In this document: in pieces, positions 31,173 to 41,278 of the stretch
How positions within the stretch are numbered: the first letter of the stretch is position 1
How the letters are laid out: every line of letters starts with the position of its first letter
Assembly: GCA_009829735.1 (NCBI GenBank)
Contig: CM020619.1
Location: 30,707,430-30,771,429, forward strand
Length of the DNA: 64,000 bases
Direction: 5' to 3'
DNA from: Pyropia yezoensis
Taxonomy: Eukaryota > Rhodophyta > Bangiophyceae > Bangiales > Bangiaceae
The notes under the pieces: model-generated
Databases searched by the model: none
What the model was told of the DNA's origin: nothing
Seen by the model: only the letters and a program-made list of their open reading frames with translations
Translations under genes and position numbers: made by a program

Positions 31173-33569
31173 CATGATGGGCCGCGCCGGCCCGCGTCTC
31201 CGCGATGTAGTCGAACTCGGCCAACCGTAGCCGCCACTGGGCCAACCGGCCAAGTGCTCCGTCCATGTGAAGCATCCACTTGAGGGCTGTGTGGTCCGTC
31301 CTCACGATGAAACGTGTGCCCAAAAGGTAGGGCCGCAGCAGGAAGAGGGCCCACACTACGGCCAGACATTCGCGCTCGGTGGTACTGTAGTTCCTCTCGG
31401 CCTGCGACAAGGGCCGACTCCAGTACCCAACAGGTTTGAGGCCACCCTCTGACTGCTCTTGGAGTAGGACACAGCCAACTTGGGTAGCACTGGCGTCCGA
31501 GTCGACCATGTACTGCCCCTTTTGTCGCGGGAGGGCCAAAATGGGTGTGTGGGTCAGCCTCCACTTGAGGTCCTCGAAGGCCCTCAGCTGCTCCTTCGTG
31601 AACTCGGGCAGCGGGTCGGAGATCTTCGTACTGGTGAGGGCCGTCAAAGGCCGAGCCACCTCGGCGTAGTCCTTCACAAACCTCCTATAGACATTACACA
31701 TGCCTAGGAAGCTGCGCATGCCCTTCTTGGTCTTGGGCGGCTCCGCTTGCCTAAGGCCCACGAGATTCTTCTCGTTCACTCGGACCTGCCCCTTGCCGAC
31801 AACATGGCCTAAGTACTCGACCTCCTCTTGAAAGAGGAAGCACTTGCTGGCCTTCAGGGATACACCGGCCTTGGCTAACAGGGAGAAGACCTCTTCGAGG
31901 TGGCCCAGGTGTTCTTGGGCCGTCCGGGAAAATACAATAACATCGTCCAGGTAAACCAGCGCCGTCTTCCACTTGAGGCCCGCTAGTAGCATGTCAATGG
32001 CCCTTTGGAAGGTAGCAGGTGCGTTGTTCAGGCCAAATGGAAGCCGTACGTATTTGTAGGTCCCCTCATGGCAGGTGAACGTAGTCTTGTCTTGGTCCTC
32101 GACGGCCACAGGGATCTGCCAGTAGCCCATATTGCAGTCCAACATTGAAAAGACGGTGGCCTCCCCCAGGAAGTCAATGCAGTCGTCCATCCGTGGGAGG
32201 GGGTAGGTATCTTTGACCGTCATATCGTTGAGCCGTCTGTAGTCCACGCGAAACCTCGGAGTGCCGTCGGATTTTGGCACGATGACCACCGGGAAGGACC
32301 ATTCGGCTTACGAGGGCTCTATGACCTCCAACTTGAGCTGCTTGGCCACCTGCTCCGCTATCAACTGGCGGTAGTAAAGTCCCGTCCGGTAGGGCTGCGA
32401 CCGTACTGGATTGGCCCCCGGCGTCAACGTTATACGATGGGGCGTGATGTCCATACGGCCGAGCTGGCCATCCCATATTCCCCCGTAGCGGGCCACCAAA
32501 TCTCGTACGGCCTCGTGCAATTCGGGTGGGATCAACTCGTAGGCAATCCGCGGCATCTTAGGGCCGTCTTGATTTCGAGCCTCCGCTTCACTGTTCGTAT
32601 GTAAAGCGCCGTTGGCCTGCCCAGAGTCCAATTTGGGCCCTTGCGCTTCACCGGCTTCGACTCTTGGGCCTTCAGCCAGCGTCCCAATTGGGGCGGCCCC
32701 TTCGCCAGGGGGTGAACACGGCCCTTCGTAGGTCTTGTAGACAGGCCCATCGTAGGGCGCAACGAGGCCAACCGCATACCCCTTGGGGAGAATAACAGGC
32801 CGGCTGGTGATGTTGGTGAGGAAGAACTTAAAGTCCCGCCGGGTCTTGACGTTGGCCAGCGCGTTGTGCAACAAGACGCCCTTCTCGGCCATCTTAGTCT
32901 CTCCCACAGCAGGCACCGCCCAGTAGTCCCGCATCGACCGTAGACGGCCTGAATCGAGTAGGGCTCAATCGTGACGGACTTGGAGAGGCACAGGGCCGCC
33001 GGGCCGATCCGCGGAGAGTTGCCATGTTTGTTGGGGGCCGGCAAGTCCTTGCCCTCCCATACCCTGATGGCCTCAGTAAGGGCCCCTTCATTCCAACGCA
33101 CGGCCTCCGTTCCCGGGTAGATGGCCCTTACGTACTGCTTCTGGAAGTCCATCCCCAAGATAACCGGAACGGATAGGGCCTTGACGATCAAGAAGGTGAA
33201 CACTTTGGCCCTTCCCCCAACTAGGACGGCCACCTCCAGTATGGCAAGGGCCCGTAGAAGCTGTCCCGATGCGTCACAGACCCGCGTTGATTTCGGGGGC
33301 CTATAGGCCTAGCGTCGCCAGTCCTTAGGCAAGAAGCCCTCCCTAATAACGCTTGGGCAGGCCCCGGTGTCCAAGACCGCCTTCGTAGGCCTCGCCGGGT
33401 GTTGCGCCGTCAACTGGATGGCCACGTTGATTTCGAAGTTTCTCTTTCGTAGTACCAGGAGGGTCCCTTTAAACGCATAGGGCTTCCCTGGGTTGCACTC
33501 CTTGGAACCAAAAGCAGGGGCCCCGCAAGGGAGTACAGTAGAACAAGGCGTAGTGGTACATGCAATCAT
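31173..33569 (-). pseudogene. E5 pol, N-terminal half: protease, RT, RNase H, with stops and a frameshift
   Basis: It starts at ATG 33569, overlapping the gag stop as ATGA. The protease motif is AVLDTGACPSVI. An in-frame TAG at 33309..33311 follows shortly after. A frame change occurs near 32930. A TAA at 32308..32310 replaces a residue in EPS-stop-AEW (E3 has EASNAEW). The reverse transcriptase then reads FRVDYRRLNDMTVKD (Cys-Ile replaced by Arg-Val) with an intact YLDDVIVFS near 31930. RNase H (YMVDSDASATQVGC; RTDHTALKWML) runs to the E4 insertion at 31172 and continues at 12802. At least three lesions make it inactive independently of E4. Confidence 0.88.
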
Positions 33570-35331
33570 CGTAGGCGTGCAGGTTCTATCCCTTGAACGG
33601 GGAGTAGGTGAGGACCCACTCCCCGAAACGCTTCCCCCAAAGGCGGAGGGGGTCCGGCCGACATGGCCCGTAGAGACTTGGCCGACCGACGGACATCCTC
33701 CTCTTCGTCCGACTGTTCAATCCCATCGCAGAGGGCCTGTACCACCGCAATTCGAGTCCGACGGTTGATGTCCCGCTGCTCACGGTACTTGGCCTCATCG
33801 TTGATCTTCTTGTGGCCCCGTGTAGACTGCAGGCACGCGTCGCGGGCCCTGATCACATTCTCCCGCTGGGCCTCCGATAGCTTGGGGCATTGGTGGGCCA
33901 TATGGCCTGCCTCCCAGCATACGTAGCAGCGCAGCGGTCCACGTCCCTCTTGCGTCCGGCTGGCCAAATAGCGACGGGTGGCGGGCACGTAGGCCCACGG
34001 CGAGGGGGTAGCCTTGTCATCGGCCTGATGGTTGGCCGTCTTGTCTGTTGCCTTCGTGGCGTTCACCCCAACGATGGCCATCGCAAGAAGCCGCGGCCGT
34101 GGCGTAGGGGGACGTGGGATAAATGAGGTCCTTCGACCCCCGTCCTCCCCCTTGGAGCCCCCCTTGGCTAGCTCGATGACGTGTTTGGCCGCCTTGAGTT
34201 TGCCGGCCGTATAGGTAACCAACTTTTGGTACGTGCATGCGGGGTCGTTGTAGACGAAGGCGTCCGTACGCAGGAATTCGGGTAGGCCTTGAATGAGTTG
34301 TTGTTTCATAGTCCCTTCGGAATGGATATTCCCACAAGACTCAGAGAGGCTTCGTAGGCGTAGAGCGAAGGCCTCAACGGTCTCATCCGACTCCTTCGCG
34401 GCCCGACTAAACTTGTCTTGCGCCAGGTCCAGCGTATGTGGCTCCGCGTAGGTCTCCAAGAACCAATTGATGGCCTCGAGGTACGTCGTAAAAGGGCAAC
34501 CACCCGACGTACTTGCCGAATCAGGGAGGGCCCGCGTGTACCGCGTCTCCGCGTCACCCGAAAGAAAGCGGGGCACCGCGTAGAGGGCCATCCCCTCCGA
34601 CACGCCATTATCGTCGCAGGCCTTGGTGAACTTGCGTAGCCATGAGAAGACCTTCAGGAGTTCCTCGCCAGAGAAGGGGGGGTAGCCCCCAAAAGAGTGT
34701 TTCATGTTCTTGGCCGTCCTCCCCATCTTACTGGACTCCTTCGTGCCGTATTTGGTTGCCCGGTTCCGCAGCCGATACGTCTTGTAGTCCAACACACGGG
34801 CAAAGCGGTCGTCCGCTGCCGCGATTACCTTGGGGCCTTCCGAGACATAGGGAGCCACGTGTTCACTTTCGTCCTGGTCACCCTCGATGGCCGATGACAT
34901 AGACGACTTAGAATCCGAATCCGACGACGAATAATGGCCACGACGGTGACGACGGCGGCCACGACGGCCCTTGCTCTTCATGCTTGTGCGCGAGCCACCG
35001 ATAAAACCCGGTAGGCCCGCGTGATCCTCAACGACCGTGGGAGTGCTGGCCGCCTGGCTGGCAGTTCGGCCCGGGACACCTCGGCCAAGATGTCCGTTCG
35101 AAAGTCGTTTAGGGCAGACCGTAAATCAGTTGGCCCCAGGGTTGGTAGGCCACGGCTAGGCCCACCAAAGGGCGGAGTAAGAGAGCGGGGCGGGTGAAGT
35201 CTCGAGGGCCCACCGCGACCACGGCCACGGCCAACCCCTGAGCCTTCACCTCCGCCCGCCGGCGTAGCTTGGGACACGTCCGACGGCGCACCGCGGCCCC
35301 GGCCCCGACCGTCAGGGGGTAGGTCCGCCAT
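33566..35331 (-). pseudogene. E5 gag, probable frameshift near the N-terminus
   Basis: The main frame (34981..33566) encodes the capsid (FARVLDYKTYRLRNRATKYG ... FSWLRKFTKACDDNGVSEGMALY), a knuckle CYVCWEAGHMAHQC and a basic tail. An upstream frame (ATG 35331 to 34978) encodes the low-complexity N-terminal domain (GRGRGAPSDVSQ...) and overlaps the main ATG. The main frame is itself open some way upstream of 34981, so the split looks like a one-base indel near 35000-35050 rather than a designed bicistron. The end CGC CTA CGA TGA has no slippery heptamer, unlike E1, E3 and E4. Confidence 0.8.
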
Positions 35332-35461
35332 GTTGGCCGTCGACACTCGACTAGCAGGCCGTCAGGCCCCGCTAGAGAGGAACAGGAACCACGAGAGCAC
35401 GGCGATCCGCTACAAAAGAGGGAGAGAGGCGTCCTGATACAGGAGAAAGTTTGCCCCTCCC

Positions 35462-35475
35462 CTGCTGCTCCACCA
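35462..35475 (-). other. E5 primer-binding site
   Basis: TGGTGGAGCAGCAG on the minus strand, four bases inside the 5' LTR. Confidence 0.8.
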
Positions 35476-35479
35476 TTAA

Positions 35480-36122
35480 TGTAGCGTTATGACCACCGCG
35501 TGCCCTCAGGGAACCCAATCCACCCCAGAGGGACAACGGGTTACCACTAGAAGGAACGGGCCAGGGAACCCCACACGCGCTTGTCCACCTCAAAGTCCAA
35601 GGTAAAGGTAGAAGGCTTTTGCCCAAGGGGAAGGAGAAACCCAAAGCAACGTTGTTTTACAAGAGGGACCTCGTCGGGACCCCGGGCCAAGCCCCTAAGA
35701 ACCCTCCAAGGAGCTCCCCAGGTGACCTCCCAGGCGCCCTCCCCAGCGGGCCAAGTGCCAGCATGCACCCGGCCTACGCCGGAGCGCACCGGGGCACCCG
35801 CGCCAACAATAATCCCTCGAAAGAAAAGCAAGTGAAAAAACCCCCACACACAGATGCAATCCGCCCGAAAAACCCAATGGGAGAAAAAGGGCGAAAAGCA
35901 CGAAAATACGCAGGAAAATCGAGAAGAGACAAATGCATAGAAAACAGCCAAATCCAAGGGCACCAAGTCCAGGGGGGTACAACCGCCTCCCTCGGTCAGT
36001 CCACAACCAACGGCCAGCAACGCCCGCCATCCCGTGACGGGCGACCAAGGATCCGCTGACGCCCCAACGTAGGCCAGCACTCGGCTGTCTCCGGAGGAGG
36101 AACGAGGGCCACAAACGCCACA
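35480..36122 (-). repeat. E5 5' LTR (643 bp)
   Basis: Direct repeat of 8853..9496 with 12 substitutions and one single-base deletion by my count. It is followed by gccgc, the TSD copy matching 8848..8852. Confidence 0.93.
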
Positions 36123-36809
36123 GCCGCCACCTAACGGGGCAACCCGGGCAGGACCAGGAAGGATCGGGGGCGCCGGGGGAAGCCCCATCGGCAGATGGGC
36201 CGGTGCCGTAGGCGCACGGGGCCGAGGAGGAAGAGGAAGGGTGGGCGCCCGCCCGGAGTAGCTCCCGGAGTCCACCGCCATCGGGGAAGACACGCCTCGA
36301 CCACCAATCTCCCGCGGCACCGCGGGCAGAGCATCGTCGCCACCCGGGCCCGACGTGGGCACTACGGGGACGGAGGGGGCAGACTCGTTACCCGCCCCCA
36401 CGGATGCACCACCAACCGGGGGGGCACTTGCGCCGTCTTGACCCGCCGCACCGGCCGGGGTGCCGCCACGACCGCCCGACACGCCGGCTGCACCGTCTTG
36501 AGGTAGAGCCGCGCCGGCACCGACGGCAGGAGCCATCCGGACCACCGGAGGAGTAGAAGCAGAAGCCGCCGCTACAGGCGGTTGACCACCACCCGACGGA
36601 GCCGTCGTGCCGCTGCATACGGACGACAATCCGCCCGGCGCGCCCTCCGGGGCCACGCGGACGGTTACCCTGTCGCCCTCGTCTTCCGACGAGCTCGCCA
36701 AGAAGCACTCGGCAGCGGTGGCCGAGACGGGAACGTCGTCCACCATCACCTCATCCTCCTCCTCAAGCAGGAGGTCGTCCTCGCCCCCGGGTTCCTGGGG
36801 ATCCGACAT
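36123..36809 (-). pseudogene. E1 antisense gene, N-terminal part (interrupted by E5)
   Basis: From ATG 36809 (MSDPQEPGGEDDLLL) the frame is acidic, then Ala/Gly/Pro/Ser-rich, and runs open into the E5 LTR at 36122. The codons at the boundary (GGT GGC GGC, then GTC CCC TTG from 8847) join in frame to the C-terminal part at 8847..7162. Layout matches the E3 antisense gene: low-complexity N-terminus, Trp/Leu-rich middle. The frame has no other lesion, so E5 insertion appears to be what broke it. Confidence 0.6.
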
Positions 36810-37181
36810 GGTGAAACCGGGGTAGCAGGGGCGCCCCGTGCCGAAAAGCCGCAGCCGGCTCGACCCGGTACAACGAACACTCGCGCGGACGAGCCAGGGA
36901 AGCGTGGGCACCCGCGCTTATAACCACACAGCTCAGCACGAGCGATACGGTAGCGCGGGACGACCTGCGCCAGCCGAGCTACGAGGGCGCTCCACCCAGG
37001 CACCTGGATCGGGGCCACGCCCCCCCCCCACACGGGGTAACCAAGGGGGGTCATTCCCAACCGCCCCCACGCAACGCGGGCAACCCCCGCCACCCACTCA
37101 ATCGTCCCGCGAGAGAGGCCCCCCTACCACCAGACGCCTGGTGGCGGATCCGCTTGCACCACGCCTCGGAAAGGGGGGTCG
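36810..37181. other. E1 region between antisense gene start and 3' LTR, with polypurine tract
   Basis: A 372-bp non-coding region, the same place and nearly the same length as in E3 (338 bp). It could hold the promoter of the antisense gene. Its right end on the plus strand reads ggaaaggggggtcg (37168..37181), a polypurine-tract candidate directly before the LTR. Confidence 0.55.
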
Positions 37182-37954
37182 TGAACAGGAACCCGCATCG
37201 GGAATTCAACGGTCCGGAAAACGGATCGTGTGTGTACCACACACTCGCCTCATGGGAACTGGATTATATCCCAGCCAAATATTCCCATTGGCTGGGAACT
37301 AGGCAGTTCCCAGGGTGTGAGTTGTTGATTGAACCCTTACAGTGCATGCCCACTTGACTACGTCAGTGGATAGTTCAGGAGTATACTTATCGAGTGGCAT
37401 CAATCTGTACAACATGGGGTGATGTTTCCATAGCGAACATGGGTGTTTCATCTTTGAATGAACATTTTACGGACGACGTCGTCAATATTGGGTCGCCTCA
37501 TCGTCGAGCTGCGGTACGCGCCCCCTCTGTCCGCCTCTGCCTGTTGCAGCGCCTACAGCTGATGCCATGTGCAACTGTTGGTGAACCCTGCCCTCCCCCT
37601 CCGCCCCCCCTCCCCCCTCCCCCCCGCCACCCCATGGCGCCACCTTGCCCCCGCCGCCCGCCGCCTTTGCGTCAGCGGCCGCGGTGGCCCCGCCCCAACG
37701 GCAGCGGCAACAGCGGGGACAGCAGCGGCGTGCCCCCCTCCCTGTCCCGCCCCCGCTCCCGCGCCCGCCTCCCCCCACGAACGCACCTCCCCCCCCCCCG
37801 CTGTTGTCGCTACCACAGCCGCGCGCGGAAGAGGCAGGCGGAAAGATGCTTCGAAACTTCTGAAGAAACGTTCTGGGCTGAAAGCACCGTGTCGAACGCC
37901 TTAGAAGTTAAGTCTTGCAACTAGGAAGTGCTGGCAGTGTTATTCTCCTGTTCA
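37182..37954 (+). repeat. E1 candidate 3' LTR (773 bp)
   Basis: It begins TGAACAGGA and ends TCCTGTTCA (perfect 9-bp terminal inverted repeat) and follows a polypurine tract at the expected end of a plus-strand element. It contains an AT-richer left part (ggattatatcc near 37263) and a Pro/Gly-codon C/G-rich low-complexity part (37590-37800). The matching 5' LTR would lie left of the window, so there is no second copy to confirm it. Confidence 0.6.
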
Positions 37955-38166
37955 CAGGGTACGTGCACAGCGGGCTACTTCCAGTTCCCAGGTACCTACA
38001 GGCCTTCACAAAGGGGGGCACCCCCCTCAGACAACCTCGAAAAGAGGTGTCTGTCGCGACAGGGCGCAAAGCCCCACCCGACTGGTAAACGGTCACGCGA
38101 CCCACTTACATTCGGAACCCCGACTGCAACTCGACCCGAGGACGGGCCGAATCTAAGGGGGGGATA
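37955..38166 (+). other. E7 remnant: 3' internal end with polypurine tract
   Basis: A short unique stretch ending in ctaagggggggata (38153..38166) directly before the next LTR. It fits the 3' end of an older element into which E1 was inserted. No coding frame is supported. Confidence 0.5.
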
Positions 38167-38541
38167 TGTAGCAATATGGTTGTCCGTATTGTGACCCGAA
38201 TATTAGGGGGCTACTTCTAACCCTTAACTTTCAATTTGGGAGTCCGTACTGGTCACGGTATCTATAAGTTACGTATGACCAGAGGGACTTGCATCTTGGG
38301 GTAGAGGGTAGTTAGTAGTGTCTCCGAGGGTTTATAACGAGGGGGCCGGCGGCGAATCCACCGCCGGCCATGGTAGAACAACAAACCCCTCCCATTTGGG
38401 CTCCCATCTTGGTCCCGTGGCTTGCGCTCCAAGGACAGCAACCTTGGCCTCCCGGTGACGTTGGTGCCGATCCCCCGTGGTGAGTGTTCCCTGAGAGTGG
38501 ACGTGCAGCGGATGCCTATTGTGCTACACCATATCGCTACA
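38167..38541 (+). repeat. E7 candidate 3' LTR (375 bp)
   Basis: It begins TGTAGCAATATGG and ends CCATATCGCTACA, a 13-bp terminal inverted repeat with one mismatch, preceded by a polypurine tract. It contains TATA-like ctataag (38272) and tttataa (38333) stretches. No second copy is in the window. Confidence 0.65.
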
Positions 38542-38979
38542 GGCGGCACTGGCGTGCACGGACGCGGTGGCGGCCGCCCCACTGGGCCCGCTGTCGGGGC
38601 GCCCAACTCTCGCGGGGGGAGCGAGGAAGGGGGACGGTGAGCTGTTTGCTTTGCGGGGCGGCGAGGGCGTTCGTCGGCCCCCTGCCGCAGCGGCTCCCGC
38701 GGCGGGTCGGGACGCGGTAACGGCCATTGCAGTCGTCGCACCCGAGCGGGTACGTCCGCCGTCGCGGCGCTGACGGGGGCTGAGGCGAAGGGCTTGCTGC
38801 TGGAAGAGGGGAGCGAGCCGGTGGTCTTTGAGTGGCAGAGCACACCCGCGGGGCGCATTCCCCACCGCGCCCGCCCTCGCAAGCGGTTGGCAGAGGTGGG
38901 AGCGACTGGTGGCGGCGCGTGAGGCGCTGCGGTGGAAGAAGTGGTAAGGGGGGCTGGCCAGAGGCGACCACTTTTCGAG
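38542..38979. other. GC-rich stretch between E7 and the DNA transposon
   Basis: About 440 bp. A plus-strand frame near 38767-38920 reads naturally (AEAKGLLLEEGSEPVVFEW then a basic tail) and ends at a TGA. It could be the end of an old host exon, but no start or domain is seen, so I do not call a gene. Confidence 0.35.
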
Positions 38980-38980
38980 G

Positions 38981-39015
38981 ACTAAAGTTCTATTCCATAT
39001 AGCTAGTTACCTGAG
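38981..39015 (+). repeat. Left terminal inverted repeat
   Basis: Contains tctattccatatagctagt, perfectly mirrored in the right repeat at 40497..40531. Confidence 0.85.
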
Positions 39016-39513
39016 ATGACCCGACTTCTCGCCTCCCAAATGCCTCAGTACGTGCCGGGAGCGACCACATTACGTTTTTTTATCGAGTACAGTTCTCATC
39101 GGCATGAGAGAGGGCCGTTTTCTTGTATTTTCAGGGATGATCTCATGCGCTCAAAAAGATATCACTCTGTTTGTAGCCAGGACAGCGGTGTGACTCTTTC
39201 GTAAAAATCGGCAACTCCTCCGTTTTTCTCACTTTTGAGCTTCTTCTACGCGGTGCATTGTGCTTTAGTACTCTAGAGGTCCAGGACGAGCTTGTTCTCA
39301 CCTGTTCCACGCTATATTGCTTCCTCGCTGTGACAGAGAAGAACAGAGGTTGTTGTTCCTGACCGCCGATCGGACGTAAAAATCGGATACGGGGGCTACC
39401 TTAGAAGTACAATGACATAAAAAACAATTAACTTGACCTGAACTATGTCAGGCTGAGGCGCCGCCAGACATGCCTCTTCCCTTCACCCCAACCCGTCACT
39501 GCTTGCACCGCCG

Positions 39514-39957
39514 TTGCACCTGGCACTCTCCCCTACCACCTCCCTCCCCCCAACGCCCCGTGTGCGCTCAGGCTCGGCTTGCCACTATGTCGCCCTCGCG
39601 CCAGATTGCTTCTGGTGGTGGCCCCTCGCGTCGGCGTTGCGCTTTCTACCGACTGACGAGGAATGGCTGAAGTACGAGCTCCATGCCATTAAGATGGAGG
39701 ACTCGTATCGGCGTCTCGGGGAGATTGGCGACCAAGTGGCAGCTGCTTTTGATGAAGAGCAGCTGGAGGTTGAGGGGGGGGATAGCGACGGAGGAGAAGC
39801 AGGCGCCGACGACGGAGTGGGTGAGGAGGAGGAGGAGGGTGAGGGAAGCGCGGAGTACGAGGGGGGCAAGAGCGAGGTGGAGGGTGAGCGTGCAGGGAGT
39901 GCGTTGGACGAGAGCGAGGCAGGGGAGGAGAGCGACTCGGGTAGTATGAAGATGTGA
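39514..39957 (+). CDS. Hypothetical acidic protein inside the DNA transposon
   Basis: A 147-residue frame. Residues about 45-80 (FLPTDEEWLKYELHAIKMED...RRLGEIGDQVAAAFDEEQLE) look helical. The rest is a Glu/Gly/Ser-rich acidic tail. I recognise no family and no catalytic triad. The real start may be further in (Met at 39694) or in an upstream exon. It could be an accessory gene of the transposon or captured host sequence. Confidence 0.4.
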   Translation: MHLALSPTTSLPPTPRVRSGSACHYVALAPDCFWWWPLASALRFLPTDEEWLKYELHAIKMEDSYRRLGEIGDQVAAAFDEEQLEVEGGDSDGGEAGADDGVGEEEEEGEGSAEYEGGKSEVEGERAGSALDESEAGEESDSGSMKM

Positions 39958-40496
39958 CCTGGGTACTGAGTGTGCGCGTTTTTTTTTTTTTTATGAGGAG
40001 TAGGCGACCGCCTTCAGTCGGAGGAGCTGTCGGTGGACGTAAAATTGGTCCCCGGAAGGTCTCCGTACGAGGTGGGGGGGCTGTTGTCTTGCGGCCAAGG
40101 CAATGGCGACACGCACTGCAATCGCCTACGCCTTGGCCGCGACGACGGGATTATGATCGGCTGCGACTGTGTCCTCAGATGCGGCGGGATTACGAATTTG
40201 GCGCAGCGCGCACTGTTTAAATCCTACTACGGTGAGGAATGGGTCAGCATGTAACTCCCGTTCGTGCACACACAAAACCCGCCATTTTGCTCTCGATCGG
40301 CATTCGGGCAAGACGGGCATGTCCGGTCCGCCCCGCATGGGCGGGAGGACGCTCCGTGCTGTTCAGGCGTGCTCTCCGGCGCAAAAACTCGGTTTCAGGT
40401 CCTGTCTTTTTTACCACAGGTCCGGAGCGCGATGCTGATCAGGTTCACCTAGTTTGAGCCGTAGCCGTCCAGCAGCGCATGAATGAAAACTCTTTT

Positions 40497-40531
40497 CTCA
40501 AGTGACTAGCTATATGGAATAGACCTTTAGT
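40497..40531 (-). repeat. Right terminal inverted repeat
   Basis: Reverse complement of 38981..39015 with three mismatches; followed by g and then cgag. Confidence 0.85.
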
Positions 40532-40532
40532 G

Positions 40533-41278
40533 CGAGTGTAGCTGCGTGGCGTGGGTGCGACTGGGTTTGAGCGGAGGTGTTCAGCTCGCTACGGGCTCTT
40601 GTGTTCATTTATTGCCGCGCACAACGCCTCCCTCTACTCGCCTCTCCCTCCCCTACAGCAGCAGGTCCGACGTCCAGGATCAACATGCACATTGGCACTC
40701 TCCTCACAGGGATTTGCCCGGCGCGTCGCTCACAGTGACGGTGCCTGCAGCTTTAGCAAATTCTCTGCAGCGGCGGGGGGCGCCGCCCGTGGGAGCGGCG
40801 GCGGCAGCGCCGCCGCGGGAGTGGCGACAGCGGCGCCCCCGCGGTTGCGGCTGGGGTCATCCGGCCGCCTCAGTGGCACCCGCGGCAGCGGCGTGGGTGG
40901 CTTCTCTCGCCGCCGCCCGGCAGCAGCGGGGGTGGCGGCGGGCGCAGGGGATGGCGCCCGCGGCAGCGGCGGCGGCGTCGTGCGGAAGACGGCTGGCACG
41001 TCAGACGACGCCGCTATGAACAGCAGCGCCAGGGGTCGCACTTCGAAGATAGAAATCGCGAGCTTTTTCACGTGAGGCAATCGAAATGATTGGAATTCCC
41101 GGGTCTGGTGGCTGGAACGGCGTTATGTTTATACGAAGCGGAACTGCGAAAAGCCCCACGGTCTCCGCCCCACTCCTCTTCCCCACCTTCACGCCCTTGT
41201 CCCAATAAAGCGTGGGGGGGGGGAGGGGAGCAACATGGGCGGGCGGTGTCGCCGGGTGGCGGGTACAGGTACCCCGCC
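40533..41278. other. Intergenic region, Ala/Gly-codon rich, no gene called
   Basis: Plus-strand frames (for example 40551..41075) are Gly/Ala/Arg low-complexity and unsupported. An aataaa at about 41203 on the plus strand could be a poly(A) signal for such a transcript. The stretch also contains the 3' flank of the LRR gene. Confidence 0.4.

Larger units (their letters stand above)
8853..36122 (-). mobile_element. E5: Ty3/Gypsy chromovirus, split by E4; TSD gccgc
   Basis: The LTRs at 8853..9496 and 35480..36122 have termini TGTAGCGTT and AACGCCACA. The flanks gccgc at 8848..8852 and 36123..36127 are a perfect 5-bp TSD. Order on the minus strand: 5' LTR, primer-binding site, gag, pol (interrupted at 31168/12802 by E4), antisense frame, 3' LTR. 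Without E4 it is about 8.9 kb. The LTRs differ at 12 positions plus one single-base indel. Several frame breaks in gag and pol make it defective. It is inserted in the antisense gene of E1. Confidence 0.92.
2240..37954 (+). mobile_element. E1: plus-strand Ty3/Gypsy chromovirus, 5' truncated by E0 and split by E5
   Basis: E1 consists of the gag C-terminus (2240..2530), pol (2524..6687), an antisense frame (7162..8847 joined to 36123..36809) and a candidate 3' LTR (37182..37954). E5 (8853..36122) is inserted in the antisense frame. Leaving out the insertion, about 8.4 kb of E1 is visible, so a full copy would be near 9-10 kb like E3. The 5' LTR and N-terminal gag would lie left of the window, beyond E0. 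Confidence 0.7.
38980..40532. mobile_element. Non-autonomous DNA transposon, 1553 bp, 35-bp TIRs, 4-bp TSD cgag
   Basis: The inverted repeats at 38981..39015 and 40497..40531 match at 32 of 35 positions (mismatches at three sites). The outermost bases are GACTA on the left and, read inward from the right, CACTA. The sequence cgag flanks both sides (38976..38979 and 40533..40536). CACTA-like ends with a 4-bp duplication point towards the CMC (CACTA/Mirage/Chapaev) group, but this is inference. The interior is AT-richer than its surroundings and has no recognisable transposase. Confidence 0.75.

Noticed and set aside
34978-34981. ATGA overlap inside E5 gag read as a second designed stop-start junction
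   Set aside because: The downstream frame is open upstream of its ATG, and in the related Gags the two parts are one protein, so an indel is the simpler cause.
37311-37992. Direct repeat cagttcccagg at about 37311 and 37982, considered as a TSD of a small insertion
   Set aside because: The interval has no matching ends, and the terminal repeats at 37182/37954 explain the boundary better.
1-38541. RIP-like C-to-T decay as the cause of the stops in the elements
   Set aside because: The stops I could compare (CCA to TAA, GGA to TGA, TGG to TGA, Cys to TGA) are of mixed types and do not show a one-way transition bias.
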